This document shows, piece by piece, positions 24,873 to 33,259 of a stretch of DNA of 64,000 nt. Source of the stretch: Methylocystis bryophila (lineage in GTDB: Bacteria > Pseudomonadota > Alphaproteobacteria > Rhizobiales > Beijerinckiaceae); contig NZ_AP027149.1 of assembly GCF_027925445.1 (NCBI RefSeq), positions 1,240,001-1,304,000 on the forward strand, written 5' to 3'. The position numbers and the translations under genes were made by a program. The notes beneath the pieces were generated by a model, which had not been told where the DNA came from, did not search any database, and worked only from the letters and a program-made list of their open reading frames with translations. Numbering within the stretch: position 1 is the stretch's first letter; every line of letters begins with the position of its first letter.

Positions 24873-25943
24873 TTACGAGGACTTGCCGGTGAGGCGCTTG
24901 ATGGCGGTGACGCCCGCATGGGCGGCGACCGCGCCGCCGACCAGGCCGACCGCGGCGAGGCCGATCTCATCGGCGTTGTGCTCGACGCCGAACGGCTTGA
25001 TGTTGGAGAGCCGCTCGTAGAACGGCCCCTTGTCCCAAAAGCCGTCTTCGGAACAGCCGATGCAGCCGTGGCCCGACTGAATGGGGAAGGACACGCCGCC
25101 GTTCCAGCGCACGGTCGAGCAGGCGTTGTAGGTCGTCGGACCCTTGCAGCCCATCTTGTAGAGGCAATAACCCTTGCGGGCGTTCTCGTCGTCCCATTGC
25201 TCGACGAACTGTCCGGCGTCGAAATGCGGGCGGCGATAGCATTTGTCGTGGATGCGCTGCGAGTAGAACATCTTCGGCCGCCCTTGGCGGTCGAGCTCCG
25301 GCAAGCGTCCGAAGGTCGTGACGAAGGTCACGACGCCGGTCATGACCTCGGCGATCGGCGGACAGCCCGGCACTTTGATGATCGGCTTGTCCAAAATGAC
25401 CTTGTCGATCGGGGTCGCCTGCGTCGGATTGGGTTTCGCCGCCTGCACGCAGCCCCAGGAGGCGCAAGCGCCCCAGGCGATGATCGCCATGGCGTCCTGC
25501 GCCATCCATTTCAGTTTCTCGACAAAGGGCTTGCCGCCGTCGATGCAGAACATGCCGCCTTCGTTGAGCGGCGGATTACCCTCGACCGCGAGGATGTATT
25601 TGCCCTTATATTTTTCCTTCGTCTCGACGAGGATCTCCTCGGCTTGATGGCCCGCCGCCGCCATGATCGTGTCGTCGTAATCGAGCGAGATCATCGAGAG
25701 CACGACGTCCTTGACGAGCGGATGCGCCGATCGGATGAAGCTCTCGGAGCAGCAGGTGCATTCGAGTCCATGCATCCAAATCACGGGGGTGCGCGGATTG
25801 GTCTCGAGCGCCTTGGCCATCGTGGCCGCCGCGGTCGATCCCATTCCCATGCTCGCTGCGGTGAGCGAGCAGAACTTCGTGAAGCTGCGCCGCGTGACGC
25901 CTTGGCGGCGGATCACATCGTAAAAGGTCTCGATGGCGGCCAT
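24873..25943 (-). CDS. hupS: Uptake hydrogenase small subunit HupS, oxygen-tolerant type
   Basis: There are 356 residues. The ATG at 25943 has GGGAGG just upstream; longer readings lack one. The N-terminal Tat signal is RRQGVTRRSFTKFC. The proximal cluster region LECTCCSESFIRSAHP and WGACASWGCVQAAKPNPTQA holds two Cys more than standard enzymes, the mark of the 4Fe-3S cluster of oxygen-tolerant membrane hydrogenases. Distal and medial clusters use CYRRPHF, CLYKMGCKG and GCIGCSEDGFW. A C-terminal membrane helix (about 325-350) anchors it to HupC. Confidence 0.98.
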   Translation of the reverse strand: MAAIETFYDVIRRQGVTRRSFTKFCSLTAASMGMGSTAAATMAKALETNPRTPVIWMHGLECTCCSESFIRSAHPLVKDVVLSMISLDYDDTIMAAAGHQAEEILVETKEKYKGKYILAVEGNPPLNEGGMFCIDGGKPFVEKLKWMAQDAMAIIAWGACASWGCVQAAKPNPTQATPIDKVILDKPIIKVPGCPPIAEVMTGVVTFVTTFGRLPELDRQGRPKMFYSQRIHDKCYRRPHFDAGQFVEQWDDENARKGYCLYKMGCKGPTTYNACSTVRWNGGVSFPIQSGHGCIGCSEDGFWDKGPFYERLSNIKPFGVEHNADEIGLAAVGLVGGAVAAHAGVTAIKRLTGKSS

Positions 25944-26009
25944 TGTCCTCCCCGCAGCATTGTTTTGCATGGCGGTAAACCGCTCTTTGGCGGCGGCGAC
26001 AAAGAGGGC

Positions 26010-26024
26010 GCAAGAACCGGACCA
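26010..26024 (-). promoter_or_regulatory. Sigma-54 promoter of hupSL
   Basis: On the minus strand the bases read TGGTCCGGTTCTTGC. The -24 GG and -12 GC are ten bases apart, and all but two of the fixed positions of TGGCACG-N4-TTGC match. The start of transcription would fall near 25999, giving a leader of about 55 bases before hupS. Sigma-54 control of hupS by HoxA/HupR relatives is known in other Alphaproteobacteria and in Ralstonia. The site itself is a reading, not a measurement. Confidence 0.65.
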
Positions 26025-26026
26025 GC

Positions 26027-26109
26027 GGGAGAGCTCCCTGGACTCAAGCAATTAGTGTGGGAGAGCTCGCTGCGAGATGAAAATTTGCTTACCAGCGAAG
26101 AAAAGCAAA
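26027..26109. promoter_or_regulatory. Repeats upstream of the hupS promoter
   Basis: GGGAGAGCTC occurs twice as an exact direct repeat (26027-26036 and 26059-26068), 32 bases apart, about three helix turns. Further up, TTTGCTT (26084-26090) pairs with AAGCAAA (26103-26109) around 12 bases, centred about 98 bases before the predicted start of transcription. Either could bind HupR or a bending protein. The stretch lies between hupV and the sigma-54 promoter and holds no gene. Confidence 0.45.
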
Positions 26110-26116
26110 CGACCAA

Positions 26117-27568
26117 TCAATGCGCGGTGCAGACCATACAGGGATCGAAGGAGCGCACGATGTGCTGCACTGCAACACTGGCGGCGCCGTCATTGCCGAC
26201 CTCCAAGCCCTGCAATGCGAATTCGAGCGGTCCTGGCCGCCCGGCGGCGCAGCGCGGGGAGAAATTCCATGTCGTGGGCGCGATGATCTGGTAGGTCGTA
26301 TAGCGATCGTCGCGAAGGCTCGCCCAATGGGTCAGCGTTCCGCGCGCCGCCTCCACACAACCCACAACCGCGCCGTCGCGCGCCGTCGCGTCGTCGGCGC
26401 AGAATTTCTCCTTGGGCTCAATCCGTTGAACCCAGGCCTCCATCGCTTGCGTCAGCAAAGCGATCTCGAGCAGGCGCGCGACCACGCGCGCAAAGACGTT
26501 CGAGGCGCCGTCGCGCGCGATCATGCGCAGAATTAGAGGATGGCCCGCGATGGCCTGCCGCGGGAGCGCGCCGACTTCCACGGGCTCGCCGGAAAGTCGC
26601 GGGGCCTTGGCGAAGCTATAGGCGCCGTCGCGATTAACGGCGGGAATGGTTTGCGCCTTGGCGGGATCGGGGTCGCTGTCGCGCATATAGCTATGCGAGA
26701 CGTCCTCGCGCACGCCGGCGAGATCGAAGCCGCGGAGCGCCCCCGTGCGCGCGTCGAGCACGCCTGCGGGAAAATAATGGCCTTCCGGTCCGCGATAGGC
26801 TCCGCCCGACATCATGAGCCCGGGGCCGAAGCCCATCGCCTCGAGCGACAGCGCGCGCGCGATTTTGACGAAGGCGGCAAAATCTCCTTCGCGTCCCGCG
26901 CCTTCTACGAAAGCGTCGAGATCGGCCAGCGACTCGAGCGCCGTCACAGCTTCGAGGGGCGCGCCGAAGAGACTTCGCTCTAGGAAGGCGCGAAATCGCG
27001 CGATGATCCCGAGCAGCTTGATCTTCGCGCTCAGATCCGGCGCATGCGTGACGCCGCCCGCGCGAAAGGCGAGGCTGTGCGGCCATTTTCCGGCGATGAC
27101 GCCCATGACCTCGAGAAGGCCGGCGCGCGCCGGCAGAACCTCGCGCAAGCATGCGCCCTTTGTGGCTTTGAAGCGGGCCTCGATCGTCTCGAACCAGGGC
27201 CTCCCGGCGTAGCCTGCGCGCGCGAAGTCCGGCATGAAGAACACATAGAAATGCGTCAGGTGATCGGCGATGTTTTCCGCGGCGTGCGCGATATTCGTCA
27301 GCAGGAGCCCGTTTGGCGCGGGCCTCGCGCCTTGCGCCGCGCGCAGCATCGCGGCGACGGCGAGCGATTGCGAGACCGAGCAGATGCCGCAAATGCGCGG
27401 CGCGATCGCGAGCGCGTCCTCGCTCGGGCGGCCGAGCAGAATTTGCTCGAAGCCGCGATAGAGATTGGCCGCGACGCGCGCCTCGCGCACGACGCCGTCG
27501 ACGACGTCGAGCGCCAGCTCGAGATCGCCTTCCACGCGATTGAAAGGCCCGATGACGATGCGGGTCAT
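26117..27568 (-). CDS. hupV: H2-sensing hydrogenase large subunit HupV/HoxC
   Basis: There are 483 residues with all four NiFe Cys ligands (RICGICSVSQS and DPCMVCTAH). The protein ends at that His, so there is no tail to remove, as known for sensor hydrogenases. The gas-channel positions are Ile (CGIC) and Phe (HFYVFFMPDF) where HupL has Val and Leu, the pair that makes the Ralstonia sensor insensitive to oxygen. No membrane or export signal. It overlaps hupU by four bases. It should report H2 to HupT. Confidence 0.96.
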   Translation of the reverse strand: MTRIVIGPFNRVEGDLELALDVVDGVVREARVAANLYRGFEQILLGRPSEDALAIAPRICGICSVSQSLAVAAMLRAAQGARPAPNGLLLTNIAHAAENIADHLTHFYVFFMPDFARAGYAGRPWFETIEARFKATKGACLREVLPARAGLLEVMGVIAGKWPHSLAFRAGGVTHAPDLSAKIKLLGIIARFRAFLERSLFGAPLEAVTALESLADLDAFVEGAGREGDFAAFVKIARALSLEAMGFGPGLMMSGGAYRGPEGHYFPAGVLDARTGALRGFDLAGVREDVSHSYMRDSDPDPAKAQTIPAVNRDGAYSFAKAPRLSGEPVEVGALPRQAIAGHPLILRMIARDGASNVFARVVARLLEIALLTQAMEAWVQRIEPKEKFCADDATARDGAVVGCVEAARGTLTHWASLRDDRYTTYQIIAPTTWNFSPRCAAGRPGPLEFALQGLEVGNDGAASVAVQHIVRSFDPCMVCTAH

Positions 27569-28575
27569 GTTTTCTTATCGGCGCCGGGCTCGGGTGCGCG
27601 CTCGATGCGATCGGACCGCGCGTTCTCGCTGACGCGTTGGGGCGTCGCCGATTTCGACAACGCCGCCAGCGCGACGAACCAGGCCTTAGGCATGTCGAGC
27701 GGCAGGCCGACAGGAATGCCGGCGATCTTCGGCGTGCGCATGAAGCCCACGGCGGCCTCGAACCCCGGCGACGTGCAGGCGATGCAGGTCGAGCCGGCGC
27801 GCGTGCATGAGCCGGAGCCGTTCCAGGATCGTTGATTGCAGTCGCCGACGGCTTGCGTGGCCTTGCAGCCCAGATGCTCCATCAGACAGCCACGCTCGAA
27901 AACATGCTCGGCGCTCGCCTTGAATTCATAGAATTCGTTGCGGCTGCAGCCATGATGCGCGAGATGGTCCGCGAAGAGCTTCGGCCGTCCGAAGCTGTCC
28001 AGATCCTCGCGACCAAGGAGGCCAAGCGACAGCGCCTCCAGCGTCTCCATGATCCAGCCCGGATGGGGCGCGCAGCCGGCTATGTTCACGACTGGGAGGC
28101 CCGCGCGAGAGCGATAATCGCGCCCGAGCGCGCCACCCATTTCACGCGCTTTATATTGCAGCCCGCGCGCGTCGGTCGGATCGGGCGCCCCGGCCGGCAC
28201 GCCCCCGAAGGCTGCGCAACTGCCCACCGCGACGCAGTAGTTCGCGAGCGGCGCGAGGCTCGCTATCCAGTCGAGCAGGCTGCGCCCGCTGCCCGACAAT
28301 TTGTTGAAGAGCCCCGTTCCGTCCGGGCCGCAGAGCACTGAGCCCTCGACGACGAGCGCGTCGAGACGCAGCGCTCCGCTCTCGACGGAACTGAGGATCG
28401 CGAGCGCCTCTTGCCCGCTCGCCTCGCTGACGCTCGGATGCCACAGCAGCTCGACGCCGAAGGCGGCGAGCTCCTCGAACCAGCCAGCCGCGCCGCTCTC
28501 CAGCGCCGACATGGTGCAGCCGCCGCAGCTTCCGGCCTGCAGCCAAAGCACATGGAAGGGCTCGGCGCGTTTCAT
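27565..28575 (-). CDS. hupU: H2-sensing hydrogenase small subunit HupU/HoxB
   Basis: The start at 28575 (MKRAEPFHVLWLQAGSCGGC) gives 336 residues. The frame is open upstream, and a TTG four codons earlier is possible. There is no Tat signal, so the protein stays in the cytoplasm. Cluster ligands are in QAGSCGGCTMSALE, AVGSCAAFGGVPAG, CSRNEFYEF, CLMEHLGCKA and CTRAGSTCIACTSPGF. The C-terminal 45 residues, rich in charge, fit the extension through which HoxB contacts its kinase. Confidence 0.95.
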   Translation of the reverse strand: MKRAEPFHVLWLQAGSCGGCTMSALESGAAGWFEELAAFGVELLWHPSVSEASGQEALAILSSVESGALRLDALVVEGSVLCGPDGTGLFNKLSGSGRSLLDWIASLAPLANYCVAVGSCAAFGGVPAGAPDPTDARGLQYKAREMGGALGRDYRSRAGLPVVNIAGCAPHPGWIMETLEALSLGLLGREDLDSFGRPKLFADHLAHHGCSRNEFYEFKASAEHVFERGCLMEHLGCKATQAVGDCNQRSWNGSGSCTRAGSTCIACTSPGFEAAVGFMRTPKIAGIPVGLPLDMPKAWFVALAALSKSATPQRVSENARSDRIERAPEPGADKKT

Positions 28576-28639
28576 CGCGCCATTCAAGCGGATGTCCGCG
28601 GATCGCGCAAGAAGCGCTGCGCCGCCGATGGCGCGAAAA

Positions 28640-29413
28640 TCAATGTTCGTTCGGGTCGGACGCCACGACCGCTTGGTCAACGCGACCGACATTCCTCGTC
28701 TTTAGGGTGCGTTCGATCTCGGCCAGGACCGCGCGCGTTCCGAAGTTCAAATCGCGGACTTCGGCCAGCGTCCGAAAATCGGAGATGGTGTGAGGGCAAA
28801 CCCAATTGCCCTCGAAGATGCGCACGCCCTCGTCCGTGACGATGACGTCGCCATATCGCAGGGTCGGATCCCGCACCAAAGCCTCCTTGTAGTCAACGAT
28901 CTTCGCCGCCGGGTCCTCCTCGCCACAAAATCGGGCTCGCTTAGGCTTCACGCTTCCGGGGGCAGAAGCGACCGCAGTGGGCGTTGGCGTTGAAACCGTC
29001 CATGCAGCCTGGGCGTAACCCGTCCAGGGAGCCGCGACATGGGCCGCCCAGGGACCCTGGCTGCGCACTGCGGGGACGGCATGTCGCTCGGAGAGATTTG
29101 CCCGGACAAGCTTTGCGCGCGCCGAGGCGTGGCGCGCGCCGGCGCGCCGAGCATGCTCGCTTCGCGCCCCCCGGGGGGACCCCCAGCCGCCGCCTCTCGT
29201 CCCGCGAGCGACGGGCGCGGGGTCTGCGCCGAAAAGATCCTCGAAGAAGCCGGCCTGCGCAGAACCAGCGAAGACGGCCGACAGCGCCAGGAGAGTGAGC
29301 ATCCCGACCGTCCGACGCGAGCTTCTACTTGGGAAAAATGCATGGGTTTGATCTGGAGTTCTACCGACAAACGGAGCCAGAATCTGGCCGCAAAGCTGAA
29401 GACTCGAAAACAT
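28640..29413 (-). CDS. Exported protein of unknown function upstream of hupU
   Basis: The ATG at 29413 (MFSSLQLCGQ) follows a G-rich ribosome site and gives 257 residues; the long upstream reading is discarded. A hydrophobic segment, TLLALSAVFAGSAQAGFFED, looks like a signal peptide preceded by about 45 residues, so a start nearer to it is also possible. The middle is basic and low in complexity. The C-terminus, with YGDVIVTDEGVRIFEGN and CPHTISDF, looks folded and conserved. It ends 64 bases before hupU in the same direction. Function unknown. Confidence 0.55.
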   Translation of the reverse strand: MFSSLQLCGQILAPFVGRTPDQTHAFFPSRSSRRTVGMLTLLALSAVFAGSAQAGFFEDLFGADPAPVARGTRGGGWGSPRGARSEHARRAGARHASARAKLVRANLSERHAVPAVRSQGPWAAHVAAPWTGYAQAAWTVSTPTPTAVASAPGSVKPKRARFCGEEDPAAKIVDYKEALVRDPTLRYGDVIVTDEGVRIFEGNWVCPHTISDFRTLAEVRDLNFGTRAVLAEIERTLKTRNVGRVDQAVVASDPNEH

Positions 29414-29717
29414 CCCGCCCCCCGGAGTCATGCCAAACCTAAGCCCGAGACTCGATTGCGAATTTGGCGCTTGGGGCCATGCTCGCCCGGTTCTTGCACC
29501 GGGCGCGACGCCCCTGAGGAAAGTACGTAGAACTTTTAGATTGCAACTCAATGGCGTTAGTGCCGCGAACAGGGCGGGGGGCGCTTTCCATGGCCTCTGA
29601 CAGGGTTTTTTTTGCTCTTGTGACCGCGGTGGGCTTTGTCGCGCTGAAGCCTGTGGCGCGCGTGCGCCGCGCCGGGGAAAGCTCGGGCAGTACAGAAAAA
29701 CCGGAGAAGCGTGATGC
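29414..29717. other. Gap with no convincing gene
   Basis: This gap of about 300 bases separates the exported protein gene from the end of the RNA methyltransferase gene. It is less GC-rich than its neighbours around 29520-29560 and contains a T-run (29605-29613). An 82-codon plus-strand frame from 29551 has one hydrophobic stretch but runs into the methyltransferase gene and has no clear ribosome site, so I leave it out. It probably holds the promoter of the exported protein gene. Confidence 0.4.
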
Positions 29718-30974
29718 TCAGCGCGATAGGAGCGGCGCCTTCCGTTTCTTTGACGCGGCGCGCCTGAAGACGGCGACGAGCTCGATATGCGCGGCATAGC
29801 GGAACTGGTCGATCGGCGTCACTTGCTCCAGAGCGAAACCGCCATCAATCATAGCCTTCGCGTCGCGCGCAAAGCTTTGGGCGTTGCAGGAAATAGCGAC
29901 CGAGAGCGGAACCTTGGAACGCGCGAGCTCCGCCGCCTGCGCGGCCGCGCCGGCGCGCGGCGGATCGAAAATGACGGCGTCGAAGCCTTCGAGCTCTTCG
30001 GCGCGAAGAGGATTTTCGAAAAGATTGCGCCGGAACGCCGCGACCGGCTTTGCTCCGCTCACGCTTCTCGCGGCCTCCTCCAAGGCCGCGAGCGCTTCGG
30101 CGCTTTCGTCGAAGGCGTCGACCCGCGCGACCTCGGCGAGACGCAGCGCAAAGGCCCCGGAGCCGCAAAAGAGATCGGCGACGCGCTTGGCCTTGCCGAT
30201 TGACTGCAACGCCAGCCGCGCCATCTCCTCCTCGCCCCGCGCTGTCGCTTGCAGAAAGCCGCCGGTGGGCGGCGATAGCCTCGCGCTTCCGACGCCGAGC
30301 GTCGGCCGGCGCCGCAACGCAAGAACGCGGCTGTGATTTGAGAGCCGCGCGATGTCCAACCGCTCCGCCAACTCGACGAGCGCGCGCGCTTCGCTCTCGG
30401 AGAGCGCCCCGGAGCCCCGCAGATCGACATCGAGTCCTTCCGGAGCCGAGGTCACGGCGATGTCGAGAGGCTTGCCCGAGCTCTTGAGCGCGCGGGCCAG
30501 CGCGCGCGCGGCGTCGAGCGCCGGCGCGAGGCCGCTATCCAAGAGCGGACAGGCGTCGATCTCGACGAGCTTATGCGCTCGCGTCTCCATGAAGCCGACG
30601 GCGCCATCGCGCGCGTGGAAGACAACGCGGCGGCGCCCGGCGCCATGGGCGTCGAGGAGGGGCGCGACGTCAGTGGAGATTCCGGCGTTGGCGAGCGCCG
30701 TCACGACGAGGCCGCGCTTCCAGGCCGTATAGGCCGAAGGGGCGAGCGTCTGCACGGCGCAGCCGCCACAGACGCCGTAATGCTTGCAGATCGGCGCGAT
30801 GCGGTCGCTGGAAGCCGTGAGGACTTCGACGAGACGTCCACGCTCGCCGTCGACCTCCGCCAGCACGCGCTCGCCCGCGAGCGCGAAGGGCACGAAGACC
30901 GTTCTTCCGGAATGCTTCGCAATCCCTTCGCCGCGTTGGCCGAGGCGTTCGATCTCCAGAATCGCGCGGGTCAT
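29718..30974 (-). CDS. TrmA/RumA-type RNA uracil methyltransferase
   Basis: There are 418 residues starting at the ATG that overlaps the tlyA stop. An N-terminal TRAM-like domain is followed by a Cys cluster (CKHYGVCGGCAVQTL, with a further Cys in IDACPLLDSG). The SAM domain has VADLFCGSGAFALRLA, the catalytic VIFDPPRAGAAAQ and VAISCNAQSFARDAKAMIDG with the nucleophile Cys. Members place 5-methyluridine in 23S rRNA or tRNA, and RlmD/RlmC-like is the best guess. It belongs to an operon with tlyA and an ABC exporter. Confidence 0.9.
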   Translation of the reverse strand: MTRAILEIERLGQRGEGIAKHSGRTVFVPFALAGERVLAEVDGERGRLVEVLTASSDRIAPICKHYGVCGGCAVQTLAPSAYTAWKRGLVVTALANAGISTDVAPLLDAHGAGRRRVVFHARDGAVGFMETRAHKLVEIDACPLLDSGLAPALDAARALARALKSSGKPLDIAVTSAPEGLDVDLRGSGALSESEARALVELAERLDIARLSNHSRVLALRRRPTLGVGSARLSPPTGGFLQATARGEEEMARLALQSIGKAKRVADLFCGSGAFALRLAEVARVDAFDESAEALAALEEAARSVSGAKPVAAFRRNLFENPLRAEELEGFDAVIFDPPRAGAAAQAAELARSKVPLSVAISCNAQSFARDAKAMIDGGFALEQVTPIDQFRYAAHIELVAVFRRAASKKRKAPLLSR

Positions 30975-31693
30975 GGGCGTTGGCCGCAAATCAAGAATTC
31001 GCGGTTTCCCTCGCCGCCCATGATCGGCGACGGCGCGATCCCGACCACGCGCCAGCCGAGCGCGACGATGGTCTCGGCAATTTTCTTGCAGGCGGCTTCA
31101 TGCGCGGCGGCGTCGCGCACGACGCCTTTTTTGCCCGCGCCCCGGCCCGATTCGAATTGCGGCTTGATCAGCGCGACGAGCGTCGCCTCTTTTGCGGCGA
31201 GCGAAAGCGGGCGCTCCAGCAGAAGCGTCAGCGAAATGAAGCTTGCGTCACAGACGACGAGGCTTGGCGGCTCGACGAGATGCGCGGGGGCGAGGTCGCG
31301 CGCGTCAAGCTTCTCGTAAGATCTCACGCGCGGATCTTCCGCGATGCGTGGGTGCAGTTGTCCGGAGCCGACGTCGACCGCGACGACGTGGCGCGCGCCG
31401 CGTTGGAGGAGAGCGTCGGTGAAGCCGCCCGTCGAGGCGCCGAGATCGAGGCAATAGCGGTCTTTTGCGTCGACGCTGAAATGATCGAGCGCGAAATCGA
31501 GCTTGACGCCGCCGCGCGAGACGAAAGGATGCGGGCTCTCCGCGATAATCTCGGCTTCCCGAGCGATCTCCTGCGACGGCTTCGCGATCGCGATCCCGTC
31601 GGCGGTCACGAGTCCCGCTTCGATGGCCGCGCGGGCCTTGGCGCGGCTTTCGAAGAAACCGCGCTCGGCGAGCAGTGAGTCGGCGCGCGGCAC
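30971..31693 (-). CDS. tlyA: TlyA-family rRNA 2'-O-methyltransferase
   Basis: There are 240 residues. An N-terminal S4 RNA-binding domain (RADSLLAERGFFESRAKARA) is joined to an FtsJ-like methyltransferase with CLDLGASTGGFTDALLQRGA as the SAM motif, VVCDASFISLTLLL, and LVALIKPQFESGRGAGKKGV. TlyA methylates cytidine 2'-O positions in rRNA. Older records call such proteins hemolysins. One base separates it from the ABC permease gene, and it overlaps the next gene by four. Confidence 0.92.
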   Translation of the reverse strand: MPRADSLLAERGFFESRAKARAAIEAGLVTADGIAIAKPSQEIAREAEIIAESPHPFVSRGGVKLDFALDHFSVDAKDRYCLDLGASTGGFTDALLQRGARHVVAVDVGSGQLHPRIAEDPRVRSYEKLDARDLAPAHLVEPPSLVVCDASFISLTLLLERPLSLAAKEATLVALIKPQFESGRGAGKKGVVRDAAAHEAACKKIAETIVALGWRVVGIAPSPIMGGEGNREFLICGQRP

Positions 31694-31694
31694 C

Positions 31695-32504
31695 TCATTC
31701 TCCCGATTGAAGAAGGGAGCCGACCTCGCGCGCCTTGGCGAGGAGATGGGAGAAGGCCAGCAAGGCCATTACGAAATAGAAGGCGTCGAGCGCCAGAGCC
31801 GTGATCATGAGATCGGAGCGAAACACATGATCAATGAGCAGCGCGCGCAGACCCTCAAAGACGTAAGTGGGCGGGAGGGCGTAAGCGATGGGTTGCAGCC
31901 AGACCGGCAGCGTCGAGACCGGAAAATAGACGCAGCCGAAAGGCTGAACGACGAACATCAAGGACCAGGCGAGGCTCTCGGCGCCGAGCCCATAACGCAT
32001 CAGCATGCCGCTGACGATGATCCCGATGCTCCAGGCAAAGAGCGCGAGCGCGATGAAAAAAGTGCCGACGGCCGCGCCGAGCGACCAGAGATTGAAACCG
32101 AACAGCGCGATCGCCAAAAAGATCACCGGCACGACGCCGATGGCGAGGCGGATCACGCTCATCGCCATCAGCGCGACGATGAACTCGCTCATCCGCAAAG
32201 GGCTCATCATGAGATTGGCCAGGTTGCGCGACCAGATTTCCTCCAGGAAGGAGAAGGAAAATCCCTGCTGCGTGCGCAGCAATATGTCCCATAGCAGCAC
32301 GGCGCCGATGAGCGTCCCGGCGACACGCGCCGGCCCGCTTTGCGCGACGCCCGCAGAGGCGAAATAAGTCTGGAGGAATCCCCAGGTCAGCAGTTGTATG
32401 GCCGGCCAATAGGCCGTCTCCAGCGCACGCAGCCAGGAGGAGCGAAGCACATAGACGTAGCGCAGCATCATCGCGCCGACGCGGCCGAGGGAAAAGACGC
32501 TCAC
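31695..32504 (-). CDS. ABC-2 type exporter permease
   Basis: There are 269 residues with about six membrane helices, the ABC-2 layout. The conserved C-terminal turn is LMFVVQPFGCVYFPVSTLPV followed by LQPIAYALPPTYVFEGLRAL. It overlaps the ATPase gene by four bases. Substrate unknown. Confidence 0.88.
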   Translation of the reverse strand: MSVFSLGRVGAMMLRYVYVLRSSWLRALETAYWPAIQLLTWGFLQTYFASAGVAQSGPARVAGTLIGAVLLWDILLRTQQGFSFSFLEEIWSRNLANLMMSPLRMSEFIVALMAMSVIRLAIGVVPVIFLAIALFGFNLWSLGAAVGTFFIALALFAWSIGIIVSGMLMRYGLGAESLAWSLMFVVQPFGCVYFPVSTLPVWLQPIAYALPPTYVFEGLRALLIDHVFRSDLMITALALDAFYFVMALLAFSHLLAKAREVGSLLQSGE

Positions 32505-33259
32505 GCCGCTTCTCCGTTGACTCGCCCGCGCGCCACGTCGAGAAACACCTCCTCGAGCGTCCTTCGGCCGTAGCGCGCGAGCAGCGCCGCGGGCTTGCCG
32601 TCGTCGACGAGCACGCCTTTGCGCAGCATCAGCACGCGATCGCAGAGCCGCTCGACCTCGCCCATATTGTGCGAGGCGAGGAGAATCGTGCAGTCATGCT
32701 TCTCGCGCTGCGTTTCAAGGCGCGCGCGCACCCAGTCGGCCGTGTCGGGATCGAGCGACGCCGTAGGCTCGTCGAGAAGCAAGAGCTCTGGATCGTTGAT
32801 GAGCGCCTTGGCGAGAGCGACCCGCGTCTTTTGCCCGGCGGATAGGCGCCCGTTGGGGCGGTCCAGAAAATCCTCGAGCGCGAAATCTTTCGCGAGCCGC
32901 GCAATCTTTTCCTTGGCGTCGGCGACGCCATAGAGCATCGCGAAGACGCGCAAGTTCTCGCGTACGGAAAGCCGGTGGGGCAGATCGACATAAGGGCTTT
33001 CGAAATTCATGCGGCCGAGCACGCTTTCGCGATTCGTCGCCATGTCCGCGCCAAGCGCGTGGATCGAGCCGGACGAGGGCTGGATCAGCCCCATGACCAT
33101 GCCGATCGTCGTCGTCTTGCCGGCGCCGTTGCCGCCGAGGAGCGCGGTGACCGCGCCTTTCTCGAGTTCGAAATCGAGCGGGCCCACGACGAGCTTCCCG
33201 CCGTAGGACTTACAAAGGCCGCGGAGGCTGAGTGCCGCGACGGGAGGGGAAAATGACAT
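32501..33259 (-). CDS. ABC exporter ATPase
   Basis: There are 252 residues from the ATG at 33259; a longer open frame upstream is non-coding. LLGGNGAGKTTTIGMVMGL is Walker A, LSAGQKTRVALAKALI the signature, LLLDEPTASLDPDTADWV Walker B and ILLASHNMGEVERLCD the switch His. It pairs with the permease downstream. A 7-8 bp hairpin (33273-33289) lies just before the start on the message. Confidence 0.93.
   Translation of the reverse strand: MSFSPPVAALSLRGLCKSYGGKLVVGPLDFELEKGAVTALLGGNGAGKTTTIGMVMGLIQPSSGSIHALGADMATNRESVLGRMNFESPYVDLPHRLSVRENLRVFAMLYGVADAKEKIARLAKDFALEDFLDRPNGRLSAGQKTRVALAKALINDPELLLLDEPTASLDPDTADWVRARLETQREKHDCTILLASHNMGEVERLCDRVLMLRKGVLVDDGKPAALLARYGRRTLEEVFLDVARGRVNGEAA

Noticed and set aside
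22932..26294. 1120-codon plus-strand open frame over hupL and hupS
   Set aside because: It is antisense to two genes with full motif support. Long shadow frames are expected in high-GC DNA.
29551..29799. 82-codon plus-strand frame with a hydrophobic stretch
   Set aside because: It runs into the RNA methyltransferase gene on the other strand and lacks a clear ribosome site.
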